Below, in pieces: positions 17,735-28,180 of a DNA stretch of 30,025 bases (the first letter of the stretch is position 1; the number at the start of each line of letters is the position of its first letter). Both the position numbers and the translations under genes were made by a program. Under the pieces are notes generated by a model. The model was not told the origin of the DNA. It ran no database searches and saw only the letters and a program-made list of their open reading frames with translations. The DNA comes from Fragilaria radians (Eukaryota > Bacillariophyta > Fragilariophyceae > Fragilariales > Fragilariaceae), in assembly GCA_900642245.1 (NCBI GenBank), contig CAAAJI010000420.1, positions 1 to 30,025 of the forward strand, in the 5' to 3' direction.

Positions 17735-20700
17735 TCATGATTCTTCAGCTTCCACACTTTCTGCTTCTTCTTCTTTTTCCTTGGGACCTACATACTGAAA
17801 ATTGACTTCGTCATAATTAATACCCATTCTATTCGATCGTAAATGTGGCCGAAATACATCCATCATGGGCTTGCCTACAAAGGAACACAATCCCTTCTCT
17901 ACTGTTTGATTTTTAGTATGAATACCGAATGTATCAAAGAATTTCTTTGTTGTTCGGACCTTACCAAGACCAAATTTCTTTTCATCCGTGTGATCGTATT
18001 CATCTGTTGGATCTCCCATGGCAATAATCCCGTTCAACCGTTTCATGGCTTTTTCGTCAGCTCCATCATATAGATCAGAGTTTTCCCAAAATAACTTGAC
18101 GTTGCTGCGTTTTTCTTTGTTTTCTCCTTCCGCGTAAATATGAAAACATACCGATCGCTCAGGAGCGTAATAATCATACCCATAGGTAAAGCCACGAAGT
18201 CCCATACTAATCTCTTCGCCCTGAAAGATCATTGGCAGATATTGATCATATGGAACTTGAGTTACGAAATGTCCACGAGCAAACGAAAATCCAGCAGCCC
18301 AAAACGGTTGCAATGTCGGTTCGCCACGAATATCTGGCTCTTCCTCAGGCTGTTGTCCATGACGAAGATGCCTTAATTTTCCTTCATCTTCGTAATCACT
18401 ATCGCACATGATAGGCCGGCCTTCACGCAAAGATGTGTAATTTACAGGATCGATACTCCCAAGGATATCTGATAAGTAGGTTGTCAATACTGCCATTTCA
18501 TTTTGGGCTGATTTCCATTGTCCAATCAAATCGTCGTCCCAATTCACAATAAAACGAACGTGAGAATCGACTTGCATAGCAAAATATTCACCTCGGTACA
18601 TTCGATGTGCTAAATGCCTTGCAAACACCGGACCGACTGACAATGGAGCATCCACGTGATATACATCAATCTGTTTCAAATGCTTGCAATAAGCTTGATC
18701 TGGATCTACTTCGCATTTTGTTTCGGGACTACAATACTCTGGATCATCATTCGCTCGTTGATCAATGATTGCCACTCGAATTCGTTGGGGATATTTAGCA
18801 CGAGCGAGAATAGATTCTACAGTCAATCTGCATTCTGGATCTCTATAGCTTGCAACTGAAATGTAGATAGTCTCCATTCCATTGTAAGTACTTCCAATGT
18901 TCGCTGCCTCTTCAGGTGTGATTAATCGTTGACCATAATTTCCAAGATATTCTCGCACACCACTAGGTCCATAGGCTGGAGAGTCCCAAAATTTGGGCAC
19001 TGACAATTGTTGTGGTAAATGCTGTGTCTCATTTTTTCGCACGGCATAGAGAAGTCCTGGATGAAGAATCTGTTCCATGTCATTAGTTACCATTATCGGG
19101 AACAATTTTTGGAGAACTTCGAACGTGATTTCAGCTTTCTTCTCGGGACCTAAATACTGAAAATTGACTTCATCGTAATTTATACCCATTCTATTCGATC
19201 GTAAATGTGGCCGAAATAACTTCATCATGGGCTTACCCACAAAGGAACACAACCCTTTCTCTACGGTTTGATTTTTAGTGTGAATACCGAATGTATCAAA
19301 GAATTTCTTGGTCGTGCGAACTTTTCCAAGACCATATTTCTTTTCATCCGTGTGATCGTATTCATCTGTTGGATCTCCCATGGCAATGATCCCATTCAAC
19401 CGTTTCATGGCTTTTTCGTCAGCTCCATCATATAGATCAGAATTCTCCCAAAATAATTTCACACTGTTACGTTTTTCTTTGTTCTCTCCTTCAGCGTAAA
19501 TATGAAAACATACCGATCTCTCAGGAGCGTAATAATCATATCCATATGTAAAGCCACGCAGCCCCATACTAATCTCTTCCCCTTGAAAGATCATTGGCAG
19601 ATATTGATCATATGGAACTTGAGTTACAAAATGTCCACGAGCAAACGAAAATCCAGCAGCCCAAAATGGATGCAATGTCGGTTCGCCATGAATGCCTGGT
19701 ATTGTATCGGGTTGCTGGCCATGACGAAGATGTCTTAATTTTCCTTCATCTTCGTAATCGCTTTCACACATGATGGGGCGTGAAATTGCTTTCGATTTAT
19801 ATGTTACAGGATCAATACTCCCAACGATATCTGATAAGTAGGTTGTCAATACTGCCATTTCATTTTGGGCTGATTTCCATTGTCCAATCAAATCGTCATC
19901 CCAATTCACAATAAATCGAACATGAGAATCTACTTGCATTGCAAAATATTCACCCCGATACATCCGATGTGCTAAATGCCTTGCAAACACCGGACCGACT
20001 GACAATGGAGCATCCACGTGACATACATCAATCTGTTTCAAATGCTTGCAATACGCCTGGTCTGGATCTACCTCGCATTTTGTTTCCGGGCTGCAATACT
20101 CTGGATCATCATTCGCTCGTTGATCAATGATTGCCACGCGAATGCGTTGTGGATATTTCGCACGAGCGAGAATAGATTCTACAGTCAATCTGCATTCTGG
20201 ATCTCTATAGCTTGCAACGGATATATAAATAGTCTCCATTTCATTGTAAGTACTTCCAATGTTCGCCGCCTCTTCAGGTTTGATTAATCGTTGACCATAA
20301 TTTCCAAGATATTCTCGTACACCACCCGGTCCATAGGCTGGAGAGTCCCAAAATTTGGGCACTGACAATTGTTGTGGTAAATGCTGTGTCTCATTCTTTT
20401 GTAGGGCATAGAGAAGTCCTGGATGAAGAATCTGTTCTTTGTCATTAGTTACCATTATCGGGAACGATTTTTGGAGAACTTCGAACGTGATTTCAGCTTT
20501 CTTCTCGGGACCTACATACTGAAAATTGACTTCATCGTAATTTATACCCATTCTATTCGATCGTAAATGTGGCCGAAATAACTTCATCATCGGCTTACCC
20601 ACAAAGGAACACAATCCCTTCTCTACTGTTTGATTTTTAGTATGAATACCGAATGTATCAAAGAATTTCTTGGTCGTGCGGACTTTTCCAAGGCCATATT

Positions 20701-21826
20701 TCTTTTCATCTGTATGATCGTACTCATCTGTTGGATCTCCCATGGCAATGATTCCATTCAACCGTTTCATGGCTTTTTCGTCAGCTCCATCATATAGGTC
20801 AGAATTCTCCCAAAATAATTTCACACTGTTGCGCTTTTCTTTGTTCTCTCCTTCAGCGTAGATATGAAAACATACCGATCGCTCAGGAGCGTAATAATCA
20901 TACCCATAGGTAAAGCCACGAAGTCCCATACTAATCTCTTCCCCTTGAAATACCATTGGTAAATATTGATCATAGGGAACTTGAGTTACGAAATGTCCAC
21001 GAGCAAAGGAAAATCCAGCAGCCCAAAATGGATGCAATGTCGGTTCACCATGAATACCTGGTATGGTATCAGGCTGCTGTCCATGTCGAAGATGTCTTAA
21101 TTTTCCTTCATCTTCATAATCACTATCGCACATGATGGCGCGTGAAATCGTTTTCGATTTATGTGTTACTGGATCAATACTCCCAACGATATCGGATAAG
21201 TAGGTTGTCAACACTGCCATTTCATTTTTCGACGATTTCCATTGTCCAATCAAATCGTCATCCCAATTCACAATAAATCGAACGTGAGAATCTACTTGCA
21301 TGGCAAAATATTCACCCCGGTACATTCGATGTGCTAAATGCCTTGCAAACACCGGACCGACTGATAATGGAGCATCCACGTGATAAACGTCAATCTGTTT
21401 CAAATACTTGCAATACGCTTGATCTGGATCGGCTCCGCATTTTGTTTCGGGACTACAATACTCTGGATCGTCCTTCGCTCGCTGATCCATGATTGCCACT
21501 CGAATGCGTTGGGGATATTTCGCACGAGCGAGGATAGATTCTACAGTCAATCTGCATTCTGGATCTCTATAGCTTGCAACGGATATATAAATAGTCTCCA
21601 TTCCATTGTAAGTACTCCCAATGTTCGCTGCCTCTTCAGGTGTGATTAATCGTTGACCATAATTTCCAAGGTATTCTCGCAAACCGCCAGGTCCATAGGT
21701 TGGAGAGTCCCAGAATTTGGGCACTGTCATTTGTCGTGGCAAATGCTGTGTCTTATTCTTACGTATGGCATAGAGAAGACCTGGATGAAGAATCTCTTCC
21801 ATGTCATTGGTTACCATGATTGGAAA
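17735..21826 (-). repeat. Three tandem 1362-bp repeats inside the GT60 gene
   Basis: The FPIMVTND codons start at 21826, 20464 and 19102 (minus strand), so both periods are exactly 1362 bp, that is 454 codons, without a net indel. The second and third units share substitutions (QLSVPKFWDSPAYGP, IIDQRANDD, KCEVDPD, AQNEM) that the first lacks. The last unit ends with an acidic tail in place of the link ITFEVLQK. Confidence 0.93.
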
Positions 21827-22180
21827 GGTTTTTTCTTTTTGAAGGGTGTCTAGGTTACGATAATTTGAGTGATCAAGTGTATCCGTGACTTTCAGGTCAA
21901 TCTTCGACAACTTTGAATTATCATTTTTAATTGGATACGACACATGTGTATCGTTCACTACTATTTGAATGGCAGGAAAGTGACGTTGTCTTACATGTAA
22001 CAACAAATTGGACGATGCCGAAGTTGGAAGTCGAGAAACAATGACTACCATAACAACTGACGATAGTATGACAAGAGCTATAAGAACAGAGAGGATTTGT
22101 CGATCCCATGGTGACAATGGTACATTTGCTAATGTTTGTTGTCGACGCTTCCGTCTTTCTTCCAGGCTTTTTCGACTCAT
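17735..22180 (-). CDS. Triple-domain GT60 glycosyltransferase (Skp1-HyPro GlcNAc-transferase-like)
   Basis: The 1481-aa product starts at MSRKSLEERRKRR (ATG 22180-22178), the first ATG of the open frame, which itself runs further upstream without an ATG. A basic tail precedes one membrane segment (about 30-49): a type II anchor, so the enzyme should sit in the Golgi or ER lumen. Then come three near-identical units, residues 119-572, 573-1026 and 1027-1481, each starting FPIMVTND. Each has a stem, ETIYISVASYRDPECRLT, a VDSHVRF metal/sugar-binding motif (Asp at 297, 751 and 1205), NWDDDLIGQW, FWAAGFSFARGHF, FQGEEISMGLRG and CFHIYAEGE. These define the GlcNAc (GT60) family, whose Dictyostelium member adds GlcNAc to hydroxyproline of Skp1. 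All visible motifs are kept in all three units. The acceptor here is unknown; a luminal location argues against Skp1. No intron is needed. Confidence 0.92.
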   Translation of the reverse strand: MSRKSLEERRKRRQQTLANVPLSPWDRQILSVLIALVILSSVVMVVIVSRLPTSASSNLLLHVRQRHFPAIQIVVNDTHVSYPIKNDNSKLSKIDLKVTDTLDHSNYRNLDTLQKEKTFPIMVTNDMEEILHPGLLYAIRKNKTQHLPRQMTVPKFWDSPTYGPGGLREYLGNYGQRLITPEEAANIGSTYNGMETIYISVASYRDPECRLTVESILARAKYPQRIRVAIMDQRAKDDPEYCSPETKCGADPDQAYCKYLKQIDVYHVDAPLSVGPVFARHLAHRMYRGEYFAMQVDSHVRFIVNWDDDLIGQWKSSKNEMAVLTTYLSDIVGSIDPVTHKSKTISRAIMCDSDYEDEGKLRHLRHGQQPDTIPGIHGEPTLHPFWAAGFSFARGHFVTQVPYDQYLPMVFQGEEISMGLRGFTYGYDYYAPERSVCFHIYAEGENKEKRNSVKLFWENSDLYDGADEKAMKRLNGIIAMGDPTDEYDHTDEKKYGLGKVRTTKKFFDTFGIHTKNQTVEKGLCSFVGKPMMKLFRPHLRSNRMGINYDEVNFQYVGPEKKAEITFEVLQKSFPIMVTNDKEQILHPGLLYALQKNETQHLPQQLSVPKFWDSPAYGPGGVREYLGNYGQRLIKPEEAANIGSTYNEMETIYISVASYRDPECRLTVESILARAKYPQRIRVAIIDQRANDDPEYCSPETKCEVDPDQAYCKHLKQIDVCHVDAPLSVGPVFARHLAHRMYRGEYFAMQVDSHVRFIVNWDDDLIGQWKSAQNEMAVLTTYLSDIVGSIDPVTYKSKAISRPIMCESDYEDEGKLRHLRHGQQPDTIPGIHGEPTLHPFWAAGFSFARGHFVTQVPYDQYLPMIFQGEEISMGLRGFTYGYDYYAPERSVCFHIYAEGENKEKRNSVKLFWENSDLYDGADEKAMKRLNGIIAMGDPTDEYDHTDEKKYGLGKVRTTKKFFDTFGIHTKNQTVEKGLCSFVGKPMMKLFRPHLRSNRMGINYDEVNFQYLGPEKKAEITFEVLQKLFPIMVTNDMEQILHPGLLYAVRKNETQHLPQQLSVPKFWDSPAYGPSGVREYLGNYGQRLITPEEAANIGSTYNGMETIYISVASYRDPECRLTVESILARAKYPQRIRVAIIDQRANDDPEYCSPETKCEVDPDQAYCKHLKQIDVYHVDAPLSVGPVFARHLAHRMYRGEYFAMQVDSHVRFIVNWDDDLIGQWKSAQNEMAVLTTYLSDILGSIDPVNYTSLREGRPIMCDSDYEDEGKLRHLRHGQQPEEEPDIRGEPTLQPFWAAGFSFARGHFVTQVPYDQYLPMIFQGEEISMGLRGFTYGYDYYAPERSVCFHIYAEGENKEKRSNVKLFWENSDLYDGADEKAMKRLNGIIAMGDPTDEYDHTDEKKFGLGKVRTTKKFFDTFGIHTKNQTVEKGLCSFVGKPMMDVFRPHLRSNRMGINYDEVNFQYVGPKEKEEEAESVEAEES

Positions 22181-23688
22181 TCTAGTTGTCGCTTTTTTGG
22201 ACGCATTGGAAAATGTAAAATTTGGACGGACTAGTAGTTGATACACAGTGTGCCCCAGTAAGTACTTCCTACTTACTCACCGTCACGTCAAGTAATCGTT
22301 CATCAATCAGTGCAACTTGTGACATACACATCCCTCAGTTGCTTAGAACCAATCATTAGTTCACTTATCAATGTCCACCAAAATGTTACAAATCTGATCA
22401 AAGGTCTGGCACACGAGCTCCAATGAATTTATTTGGTAGCGTCAGCATTATGAATACCTTTGTGTCTTGACAAACATTTCAGAATGTCCTTGAATATTCA
22501 ATGCATTATCTGGTCAGTCTGTCAAGTCTTCATTACTCTATAATAGTCCTCTGGCATCTTTAGCTATTGGAGTCTAACTTGATTCAAGTAATTGTTTTCA
22601 TAGCAACTTCCGCCTAAATGTCACAACAACCATTACCTTTTGCATTAAATTTATGGTAAGCAAAATTTTCCGAAAGATGGTACCAGGATATTACTTTCTG
22701 CCTTCATGATTGAGGGATACATATTTCATCTTTGTAATAATGAAGATAATAGCCCACAATGCGTGGCAAAGAGGAGTGCGGTCGAGACAATTTGTTTTCT
22801 CACAGTACTTTAACTCTTTTCTGTTCTTTGAAGGTCAAGGCAGCGGTATGCATTGTTATGATTCAAAGAAAATGGTGAATACTTCTTCTTCTTAAATCTA
22901 AAGGTCGCCAAATTGTAGGCCAGATAACAGTTTTCTTCCTGGGTAAACATTCAAAGATAGGAAGGATACCCGCTCCTCAGTTCCAATAACATTCTTAATG
23001 CTTTCAAAGCCTGTTGATGAATTTGATTCCATCAAAACTTGACTTTACCTTTTGTGAGGCTAATCAATAGGACTTGAAGCTTACTCCTGCTAATAATAGG
23101 ACATACCAATAAAATAGTATACTTCTTTTCTGGTGCATGGATCCTCGCCTTCAAGGATGACATCAATCTTATGGTATTTTGGTTGAATTCCGTTTCTTGT
23201 AGTCCAATAACTCAGACACTCAAATTATATCGTTAAAAAACTTAACAATGTTGATGCATTGACTCTATTGCAAACAGTTGTGAGCCCTGTTAGAAGCATT
23301 TCTATTTGAAGTAAAATGGTCTTTAAAGGTTCATTTGTTAATTTCAACAAATAATCAAGTTAGGTCTATGCACATTCCATATCTTAGTTTTGTCATGAAA
23401 TTTGAAAGGCGGTAGGGGTTCCGGGGCAATTTTTGTTAAGTATGTGTTATTGATGCTGAGGATTCGGAATATATTGTTATCCAAATCGGAAACATGTAAA
23501 GGAACACCAAATGTGTCACCTTGCTAAATCAATTATGTGTGAGAGCAAGAGAATCAGCGAGAGAATAAATGTAGAAAGTATCTTGATTCAAAAGAATAGC
23601 TTGTTTATCATAAACAAAGCCCTCCTCCAGTAATACATCTGTACGCGGATAGCGCGAGTAAGAATGCATTCCAAGCCAGTATCTCCAA
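22181..23688. other. Spacer upstream of the GT60 gene, no gene seen
   Basis: AT-rich with stops in every frame; the GT60 promoter should be here. I find no conserved motif, repeat or coding patch that can be named. Confidence 0.5.
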
Positions 23689-24018
23689 TTAATAACTCCA
23701 AGAGGTTGTTGCCTGGAAGAGCATTGTCCTTAGAATCCAACCTAAGGCTCGACCCTTCATCAATGTTCGAAACATCTTGATCTTGTCTGAAGGCTCCTTC
23801 AGTGGCATCCGGCTCTCACAATTGATCCAGTCTTCTGTGCACCCATCCTTGGAGATTACAATGTGTGGGGTAGACTTCGATACTGTGTTACCTGGATCCG
23901 TGAAAAGCTCCAACTAGATATGATCTGCCTTGCCTTCCTCTGTACCCCTACCTTCTTGGCTGTCTTCCCCTTGGAAACAAGCTGAAGAGGGGCTTTTCAC
24001 GCGCTTACTAAATGCCAT
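23689..24018 (-). pseudogene. Gag-like relic of a retroelement
   Basis: On the minus strand a short frame reads KAPLQLVSKGKTAKKVG and, after a frame change, ELFTDPGNTVSKSTPHIVISKDGCTEDWINC...SDKIKMFRTLMKGRALGWI. The order 'basic stretch, target-type E-W, then a LLKG-AL-like helix' is reminiscent of gag proteins of stramenopile LTR elements (G-TPEEW ... R-LLKGDAL). The match is from memory of the pattern and is weak. No Pol sequence lies nearby. Confidence 0.3.
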
Positions 24019-24938
24019 TGATCAGATTGATTTGTAATTCAACAAAGTGTGATCACACAATTCTATGTTGAGTGATGAATTGAAACACTGAGAATTAGCA
24101 TCTTTCTTTAATATTGAATCTTCCGCCTTCTTGCGTCTTCAACTATTGTGAAGATTTGGAGTGTAGCATGACTCAGATAATTTGAATGATAGTCATTTTC
24201 TTATAAATTGTTACAGTGGCCCTGGCACATGCCTTCAACTGAAAAGCAATACTTATTCATCCCTAAATTTGTCTTATGAAATATTCTACAACACGTAATT
24301 ATAATTTTTTCTTTCAATTTAATTTCTTTTTATCTGATGTGTACAATGGACGTATCTATGAACGGAAATTGCTGCCAACTTGTATGCTATGATACGATCA
24401 ATTTGTTCCACGGGACGAGATAAAAGGTATATGTGATCTTTGAACCAGAATTATAAGATGCTTGGCCATTGCTAGTTTCTGCATTGCAACTTTTTGTATT
24501 GTATGTCAGAATGATGAAGGATGTTGTCAGTATGGTATCGGATGAAACGAATATTCAAAAAGGAATGAATAAATGATAAACAATTTTTGTGTAATTTTAA
24601 TTGGAATTGGACCAAATTAAGGAACAAAAATCATTTCCAAGGTTTGTTCGGAGAGAATGTGCTCCTCTGTTTTTCTAGTTTTTGAGAGACTTGAATAATT
24701 GCTGTCGCAAGCGAAAAAAGCTTGAAAAACTCACATCTCACTTTTGTGTCGGTATGATATGACTTCACTCCTTAGTAGGGATTTCGTTGCTACAATGGCT
24801 TCATTACGAATTCAAATGTGTTCTTTGTACATTCATTGTGGTGCAAACAATTACAGAGCTATGCTATAGATTTCCTGCTTGACTGCTCTCATGGTGAATG
24901 CCCGATGGGAAACTATTGCAGAAATATCATTAAAATTT
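24019..24938. other. Intergenic, no gene seen
   Basis: AT-rich spacer with no open frame of note, repeat or RNA signature that I can name. Confidence 0.5.
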
Positions 24939-25598
24939 TCAATTAGGATAAGAATCACTATAGTTTTCAATCATTGGATTAGCATCATCCATAAAACGAG
25001 GGTGCGGGAAGCTCTTGTTCACGACTTTTGTCCTGAATGGGAACTGTGGGAAGATTTTTTCATGCTCCTGGTTGGGGATTTGGGTTAAACCAATAGCAAT
25101 TCTTGATGGCCGTACAACAGGAACCTGCGGTTTTCTGGTCGGTTTTGGCGTTGGACGAATTGGTCTTCGTGTAGGACGAACAAGGGGTATGAATTGCGTT
25201 GGGTCTGCCCAGAAAGAAGGTTTCCATGGCTCAATGACCATTGGTCTTAAACTTGTTGCTTCTGATTTTGCAACTACTGTTGGTGCTGGAGTTGAGGTGA
25301 TGGGCATTAGTGCTTGAGCCATTGGGACAGGGTCTCGAACAATTGAAGTCGAAACAGGAGAGACAGGAGGTGTTGATTCAGTTGGTCTAGGTTCTAGTTT
25401 TGGTTTGTTTTCTCTTACACTGGGAATGTCCCTAGTACGACGAGGAGACTTATCAGTAGGTTGTGATTCCCCAAATGGATCCAGGGAAGGAGGCAAAGGC
25501 TTTTGCCATGTACTGGGGGAGGATGGTTGTAGACCAGGCTGTTCCGCAACAATTGTAGTCCACATGGAAATGGAAAGGAGAGCCATCGATAATTTCAT
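24939..25598 (-). CDS. Short secreted proline-rich protein
   Basis: The frame opens further upstream, but the ATG at 25598 is preferred: it gives MKLSMALLSISMWTTIVAEQ, a signal peptide with likely cleavage after about residue 18, and has A at -3. The 219-aa product is rich in Pro, Thr and Ser. It carries a basic PTRRPIRPTPKPTRKP-type segment at about residues 140-155 and no Cys after the signal, membrane helix or catalytic motif. Such low-complexity secreted proteins are common among diatom cell-wall and extracellular proteins; I cannot assign a family. Upstream, TTTCAG just before 25620 could be an acceptor of a 5' leader intron. It lies alone, with long spacers on both sides. Confidence 0.6.
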   Translation of the reverse strand: MKLSMALLSISMWTTIVAEQPGLQPSSPSTWQKPLPPSLDPFGESQPTDKSPRRTRDIPSVRENKPKLEPRPTESTPPVSPVSTSIVRDPVPMAQALMPITSTPAPTVVAKSEATSLRPMVIEPWKPSFWADPTQFIPLVRPTRRPIRPTPKPTRKPQVPVVRPSRIAIGLTQIPNQEHEKIFPQFPFRTKVVNKSFPHPRFMDDANPMIENYSDSYPN

Positions 25599-26378
25599 GT
25601 TTGCTGGAGTGTCAAAGCTGAAACATAAAGGCCGTCGTGTGAGTGTAATTAACATCATTAGGATACAGACGCAACAATGTCATAAAGTATAATCAATACA
25701 TTTGACACTCTGCACGTAGCGGCGCTACCTTATGCCTTGCGTTGGAAGGAAAAATAATCCATGGAACTTACAGGAAACGTAATAGTATTGAATTCTTGTG
25801 AGAACGTTTGTTTGGCATCCATGTTCTGCTTTATTCGATAGGGTCATCACAGAAACATCCTGCCATCCGCATCTTTTGTTTAAAACATGCCTAGAAATGT
25901 ACTGGATCCGATGCGAATGGCAATTTGTGGTCAACTGGTTGCATTGTGCATCGTTGTGAATAACTCGATTTTTTTAGTCAAACTTGTGTCTGTTGGAGCA
26001 ATGAATCTAATCGTGATCCAAAAAGGAAGGACGAGAGAATGAGGGAATCTCGAATGTAGACTCCGGGTGACAGCGTCACGACAGGCCAATGTGACAACCT
26101 TGAATCCAGTGCTTGATTTGAATCAAAGTACGTGAACTAGGAATGAATCTAAGCCCCTGAAAAGAAATAAATTGGCATCATGAACATTAAGTTTAGTAGT
26201 CTGAGTGTGAATCCAAATTTCCCGTAAGCTTGTTGCAAGCCATGGACACGGCTGCCTGCCAATAGATAACGTGTTCTCAACAGAAATTTAATATTTACAG
26301 CAGACCAACTTCAACAAGATATTGTCTTCTAACTTCCCTGACTCTGTTTGATCCTCAGATGTACACACACCTCACGGA
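25599..26378. other. Intergenic, no gene seen
   Basis: It should include the promoter of the proline-rich protein gene. GTGACAGCGTCAC near 26068-26080 is a small palindrome (5-bp arms) containing a TGACGC core on the minus strand; a bZIP site is possible but unsupported. No coding sequence is seen. Confidence 0.45.
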
Positions 26379-26935
26379 TTGACCGATGAACAAAGAAGTG
26401 AACATTCAGTGCAATTAGGCCTTCACTACCGTCACAGTAACAGCATTATATCTGCTGACATTGTGTTTGTCAACAGAAAAGCCTTCTTTGAATCAATAGC
26501 TATGGACCTTAAATTCAGCACCACTGAGATGCTTGACAACCCAAGAAATAAGAGATTTGCGGTAGCAACAATACAAGTAGTGAGCATATCACTACCAAGG
26601 ATTTAAAGTCACTCACCTTTTGATGAATGGACAATTCAACTCCTTAGTTGCTGATATTGCTGAGATGGGAATAAATCTCAACACAGTCACCAATAATGAA
26701 CACATGCCAGATATTGAACATCATTAGAACCCTCAAGGAATGTGACCAATGTATCTACAATGTGCTACCATTCAAACAGATTCCTGACTGGATTACCATT
26801 GAACTTATTTATACGTGCACATTTTGGCTGAACAGGGGACAAAGCTGGAATATCCAAAACATTGCGCCCGAATGCAATTGTTGTTGGCCAGAAAATAGAC
26901 TACTAAAAACATTTACAATTTGAGTTTGACGAAGT
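26379..26935 (+). pseudogene. Copia integrase relic
   Basis: The frame reads IISADIVFVNRKAFFESIAMDLKFSTTEML (first catalytic Asp region). After a frame change it continues as GFKVTHLLMNGQFNSLVADIAEMGINLNTV (where the second Asp is replaced by Asn in LMNGQF), NNEHMPDIEHH (Glu) and, after a stop, LPFKQIPDWITIELIY-CTFWLN and IVVGQKIDY-KHLQFEF. The order is exactly that of a Copia integrase. At least three lesions and the lost Asp mark it as dead. Confidence 0.8.
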
Positions 26936-27480
26936 GAAGCCATTGCACTGCAACCTGCACAAGGGGGGAAATTGTTGTCTAAGCCTATTGGCAAGGTGTA
27001 GAATTCAGCAAAACCAATGGTAATTTCTACATAACATTGATGAGCTAGTGTCAATCAGAGGTCGTGACAGCAATGAAAGCATCATTGATGAAACTAGCTA
27101 TTCAGCTGTATCTAGGACATCGGAAAAACATCAGAATCCCGAGATACTGAGTAATGATGATGATGATCATCCGATAGCAGATACACAGGCAAGGTTTGTC
27201 AATAGAGATGATGATATCAGTGTTCAATCAACCATTGAACAGGTATGAAAGTGAAGAAGAGGATGTCATTCATCGAAATGAACATTTGATATTTGGACCA
27301 CACAATTCAACATATAACCTACGCCCCTATAAACCAAGAGATGTTTCCCATCTGCATGTAACAGTAGACCATTACTGGATGAAACAATATAGCATGAATA
27401 AGGACATACAACTGTTTGGGGAGGCTGGACTTTATTCACACCTTACTTTATATCAAGGTCAGAATTGGTTCATATTTTAA
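26936..27480 (+). pseudogene. Copia integrase-RT linker and RT start relic
   Basis: 27048-27248 is acidic, low-complexity linker sequence. From about 27240 another frame reads YNLRPYKPRDVSHLHVT and MKQYSMNKDIQLFGEAG, matching the YNLRP-R-RDYSH ... QYS-K-GLK-FGE-G motif that begins the RT part in diatom Copia elements. The frame stops at 27478-27480 and RT does not follow. Confidence 0.72.
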
Positions 27481-27610
27481 TTTTATTCATTCTGTGGCAT
27501 CAACAGTTTTCTTGTTTGTCAAGCTAGGTTGACTCATTGACTGTCGTCTCCTAGGCACATTTTGACTAGAATGAAATACAGCCAAGCTTTCAATATAAAA
27601 TTCTAATTAT
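27481..27610. other. Non-coding join between Copia pieces
   Basis: Short AT-rich spacer between the RT start of one piece and the gag of the next. It may hold a deleted LTR; none is recognisable. Confidence 0.4.
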
Positions 27611-28180
27611 CAGATTGCAGAAATTGGTATTGGGACTCCAGATCTTGCTACCTCATCACCTAATCCAACGCCAAGTGATGGTGCCATTTTGCGACGAAAT
27701 CCCAACAGATCTCATCATCCTATCAATCATCAAATGCCTAGACAAGTTCCATTCAATGGGAGATGTGATGAGCTCAAGGGAAATGTATATGACTGTACAG
27801 CCGGATGACCAATACACCAAGACAACAAAATACATAGCTGCGAATATTGGACAAACCTACAAGTATGGCACGGATATTAGACTTGCAGTTGAAATTTTGG
27901 GTTATGTTCCAATAAATATTTGGATGATCCGGACAAAAATACCACAAAGACTTAACTCTATATCTGGGAAAAAGGGTTGATGACGACGTTAATTAGGAAG
28001 CTATGACTCTAGAAAACCTCAAGACAGCGTATTGCCTAATATGGTGGCAATGCTCTGATCTGACGAGACAAAGGTTAGAATCCACAAAAACATTCAAACA
28101 AATCTCAATTTCTGGTGATACAGTTGAGCTATTGAAAGTCATTAAAAGTATAACGTTCAACTATCAGAGCCAAAAATAGT
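27611..28180 (+). pseudogene. Copia gag relic
   Basis: One frame reads VPFNGRCDELKGNVYDC and, after a frame change near 27800, DQYTKTTKYIAANIGQTYKYGTDIRLAVE. Further on, about 28005-28170, ENLKTAYCLIWWQCSDLTRQRLE and GDTVELLKVIKSITFNYQSQK follow. This is the order of gag in diatom Copia elements (CD-LKG--YDC, TYKYG-DIR, LIWGQCSD, LLK-IK--F-FQSQK). The piece lies downstream of integrase and linker, so it must belong to a second element or a rearrangement. Confidence 0.75.

Noticed and set aside
22181..22246. Upstream extension of the GT60 frame (MYQLLVRPNF...)
   Set aside because: It would need a GTG start. The first ATG at 22180 gives a standard basic tail plus membrane anchor.
25599..25658. 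Longer start of the proline-rich protein (MMLITLTRRPL...)
   Set aside because: It would hide the signal peptide inside the protein; the ATG at 25598 gives a typical secreted start. A leader intron ending near 25620 is also possible.
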